In this document: positions 47,697 through 59,699 of the stretch, piece by piece
How the letters are laid out: every line of letters begins with the position of its first letter
Numbering within the stretch: position 1 is the first letter of the stretch
Assembly: GCF_026210795.1 (NCBI RefSeq)
Contig: NC_089437.1
Span: 2,728,001-2,792,000, forward strand
From: Rhizophagus irregularis
Lineage: Eukaryota; Glomeromycota; Glomeromycetes; Glomerales; Glomeraceae
Direction of reading: 5' to 3'
DNA length: 64,000 nucleotides
Translations under genes and position numbers: made by a program
Notes under the pieces: generated by a model
Database searches by the model: none
What the model saw: only the letters and a program-made list of their open reading frames with translations
Told to the model about the DNA's origin: nothing

Positions 47697-49256
47697 TTAA
47701 ATCAAAACTGGAGGAGAACCAGCGGTAAGTGGGGAGTTGGTAGCATAAGGTGAACCTGAGTAGAAACAATACTGATTTACAAGATCATAATATGAACTTG
47801 ATCCGATGTCAGGTTTTGATGGTGATGGAATCGCGATTGGATTCGAATTATTCAATTGTGAATGTGAAATGGGAAAATCAGAAGTACCTGGCATCCCATC
47901 AACATAATTATTTGGAAAAAATGCTTGAAAAGCTTCGTTACTATAATTATTATTATAATTACCATATTGTACTTGAGGAGCGAAAAATTGAAATGTACGT
48001 GAATAATCATTTGTTGGAGTTACTGGAGCTGATGATCTAGAATTTTGAGCGACAGACAATGAAACACCAATATCATAACGTCCCATCACTCTCTTTCTTA
48101 CGTCATCCATATTTAATTTAGGTGAAGATTCCAATGTTGGTGGAGAACGACAAAGAGATTCATTCAAATTCTTAGTTGATTGACGTGACATGGATGCCAT
48201 AGACCATTTCGATGAATTGGATGAAGTATTTTGATTATTTTTACTTTTTTTATTATTAGAAAATATAGTTGATGAAGGTGGTGTTATCCTCTTAAAATTA
48301 ACTTGATAATTTGATCCATTATTATTATCCCAAAAATCATTATTTTCTACACTATAATGAACGGCAAAATACATTGTCTTTCCATCAATAGGATTTCTTG
48401 AATTATCGATCAACTCGATAGAGAAAATGAAAGCATCAAAACTATTCTTATTATCCTTTGAAGTTATACCTTCAACAAAAGTTGCTCGTACTTCAGATAC
48501 GGTAGACCAAAAATCAAAAGTGTACCTTACATCAACAGTTTTTTGAAAAGCAATATTTTGTACCATAATTCGACCTTGAAGTTTTCTTTTATCTTGAGAT
48601 AAATAGATTGATTCTACGAATACAGGTTTTGAACTATGTAAAGTAGTTATAACAGGTCTATTTGGAAGAGAAATGATAAGTTCAGGTTCTTCAATGTTAT
48701 CATCTTCATCATCAGAAGCGGAATAACCAAGTATATTATCATCAAATACATTATCATCGTCAGACTCCTCATCAGATGAGACATCAGCACTTACAGCTTG
48801 TGGTCTTTGTGCCTCATTGAACAACCTAATTTGTTCCAGATCTGCATTGAAATGTACATACTTTGGGAAAGTGGGCGTAACAGGCTCGGATTTTGAAAGG
48901 CCCTTTTTAAGCGAGGGTTTTACAATCTCACCACTCTTCTTTCTTAATATGCAAGGACGAATTTCGGGTAATGGCAATGTAGGTAAGTTAACTTTTAAAG
49001 AAGGTTTTCTTGAATATGATTCTGGAGCAGATTTACGTCTTGGAGAAGTTGAAAGTTGAGGAGAAGTTGAGAGGATATCTTTGACTTCCTTTATAGCATT
49101 ATCACGATCGATATCTTTCACAAAATCATTAGCAAATTTGTCCAAATCAAAATTCTTCTTTTTAGAACCAATAGACGATATCGTTGAAAAAGGCCATCCT
49201 TTACAAGGAGTTGATGGGGAAAGAGCAGGACTTGTTGTTGGAGGTGTGTAAGGCAT
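47697..49256 (-). CDS. Protein phosphatase 1 regulatory subunit with CBM21 domain (glycogen targeting)
   Basis: Intronless, 519 residues. Such proteins bring PP1 to glycogen and glycogen synthase. Seen here: a disordered Ser/Pro N-terminus; an RVxF-like PP1-docking motif KYVHF (132-136) followed by NADLEQIRLF, as in Gac1/Pig-type subunits; an acidic stretch (160-190); a CBM21 domain at about 205-325 with VQNIAFQKTVDVRYTFDFW and the conserved WDNNNGSNYQVNF (309-321); then an Asn/Ser/Pro-rich tail with no known domain. The start ATG at 49256 is first in frame. It is isolated, with about 10 kb of AT-rich DNA on one side and about 7.6 kb on the other. Ser-Pro sites (SSPKL, TPTF) make phosphorylation plausible. 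Family call is strong; which paralogue cannot be said. Confidence 0.88.
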   Translation of the reverse strand: MPYTPPTTSPALSPSTPCKGWPFSTISSIGSKKKNFDLDKFANDFVKDIDRDNAIKEVKDILSTSPQLSTSPRRKSAPESYSRKPSLKVNLPTLPLPEIRPCILRKKSGEIVKPSLKKGLSKSEPVTPTFPKYVHFNADLEQIRLFNEAQRPQAVSADVSSDEESDDDNVFDDNILGYSASDDEDDNIEEPELIISLPNRPVITTLHSSKPVFVESIYLSQDKRKLQGRIMVQNIAFQKTVDVRYTFDFWSTVSEVRATFVEGITSKDNKNSFDAFIFSIELIDNSRNPIDGKTMYFAVHYSVENNDFWDNNNGSNYQVNFKRITPPSSTIFSNNKKSKNNQNTSSNSSKWSMASMSRQSTKNLNESLCRSPPTLESSPKLNMDDVRKRVMGRYDIGVSLSVAQNSRSSAPVTPTNDYSRTFQFFAPQVQYGNYNNNYSNEAFQAFFPNNYVDGMPGTSDFPISHSQLNNSNPIAIPSPSKPDIGSSSYYDLVNQYCFYSGSPYATNSPLTAGSPPVLI

Positions 49257-52200
49257 TTTTGATTATGATGTAAATGTGTGTTTTTATGTGAGTGTATGTG
49301 TATAAAAGAGATAAGGGAAAAAAGTAGAAAATTATAATATATATATGTGTGGAGTAATTTATCCCCTGAAAAAAAAAAGTGAAAAAGTGAGTTATTTTAT
49401 ATATCAATCAAAAAAAAAAATGATATTAAATAAACTAACGATATTAGGATAAACGTCAAGTTATTATTATATTAATAATATTAGATAAACGAACATAAAA
49501 AACCGAATTTACGAGAAAACGTTAGACGCGTTTAGAAAATTCCACAATTTTTTAAGGTTTCACCTTAATAATATACGAGTGAAGAACACGGTTTTAAATA
49601 AAAGGAGAAAAATAATAACTTGACGAATACCTTCATAAGTTATAGATGAGAAAGGGGGAAAAAAAAATAAAATGATATAAAAACTTACTGGAAAAAAAAA
49701 TCAAATTATTGATTTAATAAAATTATATTTTTTTTAAAAAAAAAAATCAAAGAGAAATATGTTTTTATTTTTGTTTTTTTTATAACGACTTTAAGGTAAA
49801 AAATGTAAATATTACAAATATATTTCGCGTTAAAAAAATGATGATTAATAAATTTCGTATAAATTTCTTTTTTTTTTGAATGGAAACCAAAACCAAACTT
49901 GTTTTGTTTAAGATAATAAAAGAATATTTTTTTTTAAAAAAAAAAAATTCAAAAAAAATTTTTTGGTGGGATTGAAGCGAAAATAAAAGGTTTTTATAAA
50001 TGAATTTTTTTTGTTGATAAGGATAAAAAAAATTATATTGAAACAATATAAAAAAAAATCTTTCGGTTATAAAAAAAATTTTCAATATCTATAAAATCAG
50101 TAAAAAAAAAAAATTTAAAATAAAGCATGCATAAATAAAAAAAAAAAATTTTTTTCAATTAATTTCAATATATAAATAATAAATAAATAAATAAATAAAT
50201 AATCAGTATATATATATGTATATAAAAAAAAAAAGCATTCAAATAATATATTGTACATGATAAACATGATAAAAAAAAAAACGCATATATATATATATAT
50301 AATAACAGGATTTAAAAACGGTTTTGACATTTGGGGGACAACTTGTAAGGTCCATTATCTTATATATCAGAAACAATTGTATGGGATTGATAAAAAGATT
50401 TGATTACCTTTTTTACATGAGAAATAAGTTTGAAAGTTTGAAAATTTCACCGTATCATCATCATCAAAAAAGGAAAAAAGAAATTATTGTGGTTTGAATA
50501 AACCTTTATTTATACCTACGCACCGCATATTATAAAACAATTACAAACATGAGAAAAAAAGACCATTCCTTTTTGTCAATTTTCGGTTGGCTAAAAAAAA
50601 AAAAAAAATTTTTTTATGGAGATTAACTTCAAATGGACATAATTTTCTTGGTTTTCGCCATCTCCGCATTTTTTGAAAAATTTCGCATTTTTTATTTATT
50701 ATTTTTAAGTTTGCGGTTAAAAGAATTTCTTTTCCGGAAATATCATTCCATTAATATTTCATTTTAATAATGTATATCAAATGATTTCGATAACTCCGGA
50801 TAAGAAAAAATAAAAATAAAAATAACAATGAAATATACCTTTTAGAATTTTTCTTCTTGAAACGAATGAGAAAGTAAGTTATATTATAAATTAATAATAC
50901 TAAAAGGGAAAAGGATGATCACGCGTCAAAAAAAAAAACCATTTTTTTTTATAAATTGTATTTTAGAAGAAAATTGGCTTGGTTTCTTTGATGCTTAATG
51001 ACAATCTGGGGTAAAAAGGATGAGATAGGAAAGGCATTTGGGTAAGTAAGTAAGTTGATGCTCAAATGGATGTACTTTGGTAAAAAAATGATCGAAATGT
51101 TTATTCTGGGTAAAAGTTGTAAAAAAGTTCTATATCAAAAAGTGGCGGTAATGATGATAATTTGGTTAAATGGAAAAAAAAAATGTATGATGACGGTATC
51201 GTAATTCTCTCGTAGAAATGATAAATATTTGCAAGGTCAAATTTTAAAGAATTTCAATTAAACCAGATCTGTAACAAGATTATTTTATTTTAGTCCTAAA
51301 TTTAGAATTAAGAGTTTTAACGTCTATCATTAATTAAAAGTCAAATTAAAATTCAAAATTAGACCCCCTGTAATTTATAATTATTATTAATTTAACTATA
51401 CTATCTAAAGTCATTCATTCATTTGCATTAGCTAAGCCTATACTAAAAAATTACATTATTCAAAAATTTTCATTCTTCCTTATCCATCCAATCATAAGTA
51501 AATTTCCCAGCTATGGGTAAAAAGTCAAAAAAAAAAATTTTTTTTTTTTTTATAAATAAAAAAAGTATGAAAGCACAATGTTTCACATTATTGGTTCCAT
51601 TGTACAGTACATACTTAATTATAAAAAAAAAATTTACATACATGTGGCGATTGTACTTTATATTTCTGATATTTTAATAAAATATTATTGATCAAAAAGA
51701 TAACAACAAAAAAAAATTTAAAAAAAAAATATTTTTTATCGTTAAAATTTGATTGGTTATGAGGATAAAATTGCATTATCAATGAAAAAAAAAAGGTACA
51801 ATAAATAACAATAATAATAACTTTGATTACAACCAAAACTGCGGGATATTTATTTACCGCAGATCGTATTCTGATTTGTTGTTACTGCGTAAATTTCAAA
51901 ATTTTCTTTTTACTTTTTTATTTTATTTTATTTTATTTTTATTTATCTTTTAAAATATTGGGTAAAGTAAACCACCGAAGTAAACAATGATAAGAATAGT
52001 TGTTATCAAAAAAAGGGTAAAGGGTTTTCAGCAATGTTTTACAATTTGTCGATTATGTTGATTACAAAAAATTTGCCAAGGCAAGTGAATTTTTGTAACG
52101 TTATAAAAAAAAAAAATTAAAAATTTAATTTAAATCAGCTGATGAAAATCCATTAAAGAAAATATTAAATATTTTATAAAAATTAAATTATTTAAAAAAA

Positions 52201-54714
52201 ATTATTTTAACTTTAAATGATTAACGGAATCGCTTTTTTCCCCATATGTTGAAATATATAATCGGTAAGGTCGTAAAGGTAAGTTTGAAGAGTCTTAAAA
52301 AGTGAATTAAGAAAAAAAATATCTAGACCCGAATTATTGTAATTTCCTATATAATTATTATTTTGATGACAAATCGGAAATTTTTTGCGAGAAAAAGGAA
52401 TCTTATTTATATTGTTATTATTTAAAAAAAGACCCTTTTATTTGTGAAAATCATCAAAAAATCCGAAAGACATTTTTACCACGTGGATGAAACCCAATGA
52501 TAACCGAAATAGATATTGACCCGGTGAAATTTGTTACATTAGCTTACATAATAATTTGATAAAGAATTATCCAATTATGGATAACAATCTTATCATAATT
52601 CAGGCCAAAATATCAATTATTTTTTTTTTTGAATCATATGAAAATATGTTGATTCCGCATATTTGTTTACAACTTTACAACTAATAACCTCCCAACATTA
52701 TTTTACTTCTTTTTTTTTACACATTATTATTTTAAAAAAAAAAAAATAATAATAATATTTATCGGTTAATCATAACCATTATTATTATTAATATGAAAGG
52801 AATCATTCAACTATAATACTCTTTTTATGTTCATTATTATTTATTTTATTTATTATTTTTCTTCTTTTTTCTTCTTTTCAAATTATGGATTATTTGTTTA
52901 AAACCTTGTTTCTAAATTGGTTTCATTACTTTTTTTTTTACTCTCCGAAATAAAGGAGATTGGAGATTAGTTTAACTAATTAAAATAATAATAAAAAAAA
53001 TATTTTTTTTTTCTCACGATGAAAATTAGTTGAAATTCCATACTTGGGAATTGAAAAATGTGGGGTACGTGGATGTTTATGTGTTACCTTTGAATTATAA
53101 ATCACATGACCATAAAACCTTCTTTTTTTCCCTGCTTTCTAACTTACTTATTTGTATATATGGAAATAAAATAAAAATTTTTTTTTTTTATGTAAAATCA
53201 AGGGATCATCATTACATTTTTTCAAAAAAGGTACATTCATAAACAACTTTAAAAAATTTGATTACGGATAAAATCTTGGGAGGGGTTAATTTCAGGTCCC
53301 CCGGAAAAACTTTTGGGTTAAAGAATTTATCAATTACGTAGTATATATATCATATTTTTTTTTAATGAATACTTATTAAAAAAAATAAGTTGTCATCTTT
53401 ATGTCATAATTCATATTTTATCACTTTACTCTTAAAATTATGTAGTGTATCCATCTATTCATTGAATTATATATTCAATTAGAATTGATATTTCTAATTA
53501 AAAGCTTGTTTGTAATCATTATTTATTTATTTAATTATTTTTTATTATTGTTGTTATCTTTTTTTTCTTTTACTTTTCTTTTCTTTTCTTTTTTTTTTCT
53601 CGTCACACTTATTTTACTTTATCCCTTTGTTTTCCTTATTTTTTCCGATCACCAAAAAAAAAATAATAATAATAATTTAATAAAGAAATCAAAATAAATT
53701 GAAAATTGACCATATGACATATTTTATCGAAGTTTGACGTAAAACATGTCTATTAAATACATATTTAAATTAATTAATTGGATGTCCAAACATCAGGTAT
53801 AAAATCATGACCGACTCAGTACCTTATTATTTATATATTTGCAAAATTTCATATTTCGAATGAGCCGAATGAGCCGAATGAGGCAAAAATGATGATGTTT
53901 ACTTAATAATAATAAATAATTTAAAAATCATCCCCCCAATTTTCTTTGTGTAATAAGTAAGTAATAAGTAGGATAATAGGCAAACTTGGTAAAAATTTAT
54001 GCACAAAAAAAATTTCTTTAAAAAAAATGTTTATTCCGAATTTTTTGTTTCAGAATGATTTATTTTTATTTTTACATACAGAAAAAAGATATTTTTTTTT
54101 TTCAAAAAGATATGGCGTTCCAAAATTTTTATAGAAAAACAGGTTTTTTTTATTTGATCTGAATAAAAGTCATCTGACCTTTTCAACGTGACTACATAAA
54201 AAGATCCTATCTAGGTAAATTTTGAAAGAGAAATAACGTTGAACAAGAAAATCTACTTGGTCTGTGCTTTTGTTATATTTGGTAACGTAAATAGGTTTAA
54301 TCAAATTTTATGTATATATATATATATTTTTCTTTTTACGCTAATATAATTTAATTATATATAATATCTTTGTGTTATTATACAAGTAAATTATTTCTTT
54401 TTAAAATAAAAAAAAGTCATTGAGAATGTATGGCAACACGAAAAGATTGATCATTATGTTGTTGAAAAATGTTTTTAATGTTTTTATGAAATAGTTGCTT
54501 GTAAATATTGTGATAATGTGATTTATTCCATTTTTCACATGTATGTAATTTTTATATTAACCATTAGAAAATCAAAAGATACTGTAAATGGAAATTGGAA
54601 GTTGAATGGAATTAAAAAGAGGAATAGTATTAGAAGAAGATGGTACTTTATAAATATACCCGAAATTTGATCGATTTTAATATTTCAAGACTTGGTATTT
54701 ATTAGAAGGGTAAA
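49257..54714. other. AT-rich region upstream of the PP1 regulatory subunit
   Basis: Same homopolymer-rich texture. ORFs at 49780-50085, 51615-51836 and 53485-53697 are runs of Phe/Ile/Leu/Lys codons and not credible. A short GAATGAGCC triplication lies at 53858-53884. Part may be 5' UTR or promoter. Confidence 0.5.
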
Positions 54715-55050
54715 TTGAATTAGGGGATAAACGAAATTAAAGATAAATGGAATTAAGGATAAATTGAATTAGGAATTAAAAGATAAATGGAATTGAAAGA
54801 TAAATGGAATTAAAAGATAAATGGAATTAAAAGATAAATGAAATTAAAAGATAAATGAAATTAAAAGGTAAATGGAATTAAAAGATAAATTGAATTAAAA
54901 GATAAATTGAATTAAAAGATAAATTGAATTAAAAGATAAATTGAATTAAAAGATAAATTGAATTAAAAGATAATGGAAGAGGATAAATGGAAGTGGAATT
55001 AAAGATAAAGATAAATGATGAATGGAATTAGAAGATAAATGGAAGAAGAT
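54715..55050. repeat. ~17-bp minisatellite (GAATTAAAAGATAAATG)
   Basis: About 18 units of GAATTAAAAGATAAATT/G, very regular from 54770 to 54970. It continues in degenerate form to about 55600 and is interrupted by the MITE at 55062-55225. Confidence 0.88.
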
Positions 55051-55061
55051 AAATGGAAGTA

Positions 55062-55225
55062 CACAGTGAAAATTCGATATACCGGAACCTTGATATAACG
55101 GAACATAAGTAAAGTCTTGATATATCGAAATTGGGGTCTGGAACGGATTATCATAATCTATAATTTACCCTCGATATAACAAATTTTACTAATGGAACGG
55201 ATGATTCCATTATATCTTCACTGTG
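55062..55225. mobile_element. MITE, 164 bp, TA target
   Basis: Ends CACAGTGAAAATTCGATATA and, reverse-complemented, CACAGTGAAGATATAATGGA, with TA on both sides (55060-55061, 55226-55227). Internal GGAAC/GTTCC and GATATATCGA palindromes. Tc1/mariner/pogo-type non-autonomous element inserted in the minisatellite. Confidence 0.75.
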
Positions 55226-55620
55226 TAGATAAATAAATGGAAGAAGATAATTAATACAGATGAGTGAATTAGAATATAAACGGATTTAAGGATAAGTAGA
55301 ATTAGGGCAAACGTGGCATAGCGCTTTTTATTTTTATTAATATTTACACAAGAGTTTACAATAAAATAAACAAGAAACACTAACTAAAAATAAAGCTATA
55401 TAGATCAAATAGAATTAGAAGATAAGTTTTTTCTTTAATGAGGGATATTTTTTTTGATTGAGAAATTTCATCAGAGAATTTTTCTTTAATAGAAGAGTTA
55501 ACTTTGTGGAATTAGAAGATAAATGGATTAGAAGATAAAATAAATTTGTAAGGTAAATCATAGGTTAGGAAGATAAAGGATAAATGGAACTAGAAGATAA
55601 ATGGATTTGGAAGATAAATC

Positions 55621-55770
55621 TTAAATGGATTTAAAATATCAATGGAAAACAATTAAATCTTAAATGGATTTAAAAGATCAATGAAAAACAATTAAATCTT
55701 AAATGGATTTAAAAGATCAATGGAAAAAACAATTAAATCTTAAATGGATTTAAAAGATCAATGGAAAACA
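55621..55770. repeat. 39-bp tandem repeat, four units
   Basis: Units TTAAATGGATTTAAAAGATC plus AATGGAAAACAATTAAATC start at 55621, 55660, 55699 and 55740. Confidence 0.85.
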
Positions 55771-55940
55771 ATTAGTATTAGAAGATGCTTGGTATTAGAA
55801 GGTATTTATTACTTGGTGGTATGAGATATTTAGTATTAAAAGTTACAGTAATTAGTATTAATTTTGACGCATTACGTCATATAGATTATTATCACACATT
55901 TACTATGCTTTTCATATGGAACATGATCTTGGACGTCTAC

Positions 55941-56020
55941 AGTTATTAGGTAGGGGGGTTAAAATATCATCCGAACTGCTTCGCAGTTCGGTGATATTTC
56001 AACCCCCCTACCCAATAACT
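55941..56020. repeat. 80-bp near-perfect hairpin
   Basis: Arm AGTTATTAGGTAGGGGGGTT... folds back on ...AACCCCCCTACCCAATAACT around the centre GAACTGCTTCGCAGTTC (TTC loop). Only a few mismatches. No target duplication seen. Confidence 0.88.
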
Positions 56021-56891
56021 ATTATTTAAAAGGTATTTGGTATTAAAAGATTATTTTATTTTTAACCAGTTTGGTAAAAAATACTTACTTGATTGGTAGA
56101 TAAATTAGTAATATTAAGAATTTAAGATATACTGAACGTCTGAACGTATATATTTTAATATTATAAGATAAATGAATGAATTATTAGATGACAGGTTATC
56201 TCACGTGTTTTTTTCCAAAAGTTACTTTAGATTCGAAAGAATGAAAACAAATGATAGATTAGGCTAGTCATAGAATTAGGTGTGTTTAGGATTTGAAAGG
56301 CGATCGTTTCTTAACTCACATATCTAATGTTTATATAGTTAAAATTATCCTTTACCGAATTCGAAATGTCCGAAATTAAATTTTATTGTTACAGAAATTT
56401 TATTGAAAATCCGGCCCATTTTTACAACCAATTAAAGAACATTTTTTCATAATTGCGCTTTAAAAGTCTTAACAATGTAAGAAAATGTCGAATAAAAATG
56501 CCACGTATAATTATTATTGACGTTCATTTGATATTGTTTACGAGTTCCGACAAGTTATAGTTATATGAAACGTAAAATTTTGGACCACCAAACTATAAAT
56601 TCTATTTATAGTAATTATAGTCCACTTACAAAGGGATGTGTGGGGAAAAAAGCTTTATCAACAATAAATCAGCCACTTTAATGCATCGGCATAATCATCT
56701 TTTTCCCATCATTAAAAAAACCATCCCCTTGCGGCTCATACATACAAAGACTTCAAACATCTGTAACATTTGGTTATTACTTATTTCTAGGTTTTTCGTT
56801 TTTCAGCTAATTATTTAGGATTTTGTAAATTTTTTTTTCCAACTGGATTTTAAACATAAGTCTTTTTTAATAATATTTTCTGTCTTATAAT
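56021..56891. promoter_or_regulatory. Upstream region of the CPSF6-like gene
   Basis: AT-rich spacer with no gene. The last part presumably holds the promoter and 5' UTR. The 60-codon ORF at 56636-56818 has no recognisable features. Confidence 0.35.
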
Positions 56892-59699
56892 ATGGCTGAC
56901 GAGTTTGATATATACAACGATAGTAACTTTGATGGAGGAATTGGAGATACCGTATGTCAAGAAAGATTATTTTATCCTTTAGATTTAGTCTCGAAAGGAT
57001 TTACCAAACCAAGTTTTGAGTCTCAACTTTTTTTTTTTTTGATCTTTATAAAAAAACTAAAAGCAAATAGATTTGTATGCCGAGATTTTAGATGATGAAA
57101 GTCGACCAGCTAAACGTAAAAGAGATAACGACTTAGATTACAGTGTTTCTATTTCTGACCACCATCATGGTGATCATGAAATCAAAGATGGTGATGATGA
57201 TTTGTTTGCTGATTTCGGGGAAGGTGAAAAGGTTCGTAATTACTTCACAGCGCAGCTGGTTCCTATGTTTCTATTTTAAGTAGCTGTATATGTATACCTG
57301 AACTGCGCTGTGATGTATTAAAAAGGATGGGTGGAAATTTGTTAGACTTCTTCGCATCTTTACAATGTTTTTTCTTTTTCTATTCATTTCTTCAAATTGT
57401 GCATTTATACGTTTTCGATTCTGTTTGCATTTGTCTGCACTTAATTGTTTTAATATTAAACTTTTCTTTTACGGTTCAAGATTATTTTATTTTGATAGTT
57501 TTTTGTCATTATAAATCATTTGAAAATATCTGTAATCATAGGAGGAAAAAAAAAAGAAAAAGATTGTATCTTATATAAGAGAAAAGAAAAATCATGACAA
57601 AGTAAAACTATCAAAAAGAAAAAAATTGTATATCAATCCAATTGAACCCGGAATCAAAAAAAAAAAATAAAAAAGTTTCAATGAACTTACAAGATCTTGT
57701 TTTTTTTTTCCCTTTTTCTTTGTTCCTGTCTCCAAATTAATCTCGTCATTCATTTGAACGATATTTGCTCAATTCCTCATTGTCGATTTTTAAAATAGGG
57801 TTTTGAAGTGAAAATGGAAGGATCCGAAGACGATTCAAAATCAAATACACAAAATTCCACTCTAGAAGGTAAAATATAGTGTGCATATATATGTAACATT
57901 TTATACATTATGAAGGGATGAACGAAAAAAAAAGAATGCACTATTTTTTTTTTTTTTAATTTTTTTTTAAAGAGACGATAAAGAAATATGTTTTTCGTTT
58001 AAATAATGCTTATCATATAGGTCATGACAATGCTGTGCCACGAGTTTCTTCTGCAAATAGTGGTATGAGTCATCAACTTCCAGATCGTAAACCAGTAGCA
58101 AATGCCACAAACGCGTTATATATTGGTGATTTGAATTGGGTAAATCAAAGGATTTTTTTTTTTATAAAAGTAATTTTTTTGGTCTCCTTTATTTGTGTAA
58201 GATATGATTTGTTAACTTTTCTTTTTTCTATTAAATTTAGTGGACTACGGATGAGGATCTTAGGAACGTTGCTCGTGATGTTGGTGTAGGATCGGATGTA
58301 ACAGAAGTAACCTTCTATGAACATAAAGTGAACGGAAAATCACGAGGGTAAATTTTATTTATGAACGGTTATTGATTTTAATTAAACATAATGATCAATG
58401 TTTAACAATATACTGATTGTATTTCACATTTTATTTTGATAGAGTTGCTTATATGGAATTTATTTCATCAGAGTCGGCAAGTAAGGTTAAAGAGAGAATG
58501 GAGGCAGTGTTAGTTATTAATTTCATTGGTTAATCTTGATTTTTTTATATCATGGATCATCATTGAATCATTTATTTTTTATTTTATTAGTGAAATCACG
58601 GGTAAAAAATGTCTCGTCAATTTTACAAGTTCAGCAAATGGTAATCCTTTTAAAACCGTACCGAAAGGTATGAAATTATTGTATCTTTTTATCAAAATTG
58701 TTTTATTATTTATTAATAATTTATGTATTCTTTTTATTTTATTTTTTAATAAAAGAACCTCCACCAAAAGCTGCTCGTCAAGCAATGCAACAGCAAGCTT
58801 CTGGAGGTCAGCGAACATCCACGAATCTTCCTGTACGTCCTGCAGTTATGAGACCAAGTGGGATGGAATTTCATCATCCGCGTGGTGGTTTCCGAGGAGC
58901 ACCCGAACCAAGAAATTTCTTTAATCCATATGGTGCTTTTGCTTCAGGCCGTGGAGGTTATATGAATGGTTTCGGTGGTGTAGGAGATGCATCTGCATTT
59001 GGAATGAATCCTATGATGACAGCACGTGGTGGAATGATGGGTATGCGAGGACAAGTTCCTGCTCGTCGTGGAATGATGGGTGGACGAGGAGTAATGCGTG
59101 GAGGATACAATGAAGATTTCAGTATGGGAGGTGGTTTCACCGGAGGTGAGCATTAAAAATTTAAAATAAATTATTTAATGAAAAAATTTTCATCTATGAA
59201 TTCACTATAATTAGCACCAACCGGACCTGCAGGATTTCCTGCACCACATTTTAATCCAGCATTCTTTGAAAGTGGATATGGAGGTGCGGATGAAACAGTA
59301 CCCGTAGCGCCACGAGGACAAAGGTATTTCCCCTCCCAATAGCCGCCATGGTTTCCGTGATGAGGATGATCTTTTTAATTAGACTCTTAATAAAACTATT
59401 GACCTTTTAAATAAATTATTAAATATATACAGAGGGTATGATAAAGCGCACCATGGAATAAAAAGAATTCGTGATGATGAACATGGGCGCATGGATGGGC
59501 GAGGTAGCCTAAAAACGTGATATTTAATCAAACTTCTTATTCCTTTTTTTTTTTCTTATCTCCTCTCTCCTTCCCCTTTTTACTTTTCAAGATAAAAAAT
59601 TATTATTATTTTTTTTTCTTTTCTTTTTCTTTTTCTTAATTCTTCCATATATTTTTAATAATGATTTATTTCTTCTTTGTGTCAGATCATCGAAAATGA
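56892..59699 (+). CDS. CPSF6-like RRM protein (cleavage factor Im large subunit)
   Basis: The CFIm large subunit works in mRNA 3'-end processing and poly(A) site choice, in the nucleus. Exons: 56892-56951, 57085-57231, 57799-57868, 58021-58139, 58241-58347, 58443-58508, 58591-58667, 58756-59145, 59215-59323, 59433-59503 and 59686-59699. Start [10 protein letters not shown] resembles the CPSF6 DIYADV N-terminus. The RRM begins [16 protein letters not shown], the family signature, with RNP1-like KSRGVAYMEF. Then comes a Gly/Met/Arg-rich region with RGG-like repeats and [10 protein letters not shown], matching CPSF6 HVNPAFF. The tail is [18 protein letters not shown]; no long RS domain. Uncertain: the exon 1/2 junction (alternative donor at 56923 with acceptor at 57070) and the last intron (unspliced reading stops at 59520). 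Confidence 0.88.
57245..57313. promoter_or_regulatory. Stem-loop in the long second intron of the CPSF6-like gene
   Basis: TCACAGCGCAG (57245-57255) pairs perfectly with CTGCGCTGTGA (57303-57313), an 11-bp GC-containing stem with a 47-nt loop, 13 nt after the donor site. The host intron (57232-57798, 567 bp) is several times longer than the other introns of the gene. Confidence 0.6.

Noticed and set aside
47750-48040. 96-codon plus-strand ORF inside the PP1 regulatory gene
   Set aside because: Antisense shadow of the Asn/Ser-rich C-terminal tail.
53485-53697. 70-codon hydrophobic ORF that could look like a membrane peptide
   Set aside because: It is the translation of a T-rich tract; hydrophobicity comes from TTT/CTT/TTA codons only.
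58579-59153. Minus-strand ORFs opposite the CPSF6-like gene
   Set aside because: They are shadows of the RRM and Gly/Arg-rich exons on the plus strand.
59433-59520. Unspliced C-terminus of the CPSF6-like protein ending at 59520
   Set aside because: Kept only as an alternative: the intron 59504-59685 has a good pyrimidine-rich acceptor (TTTGTGTCAG) and gives a basic DHRK end, but the choice is not certain.
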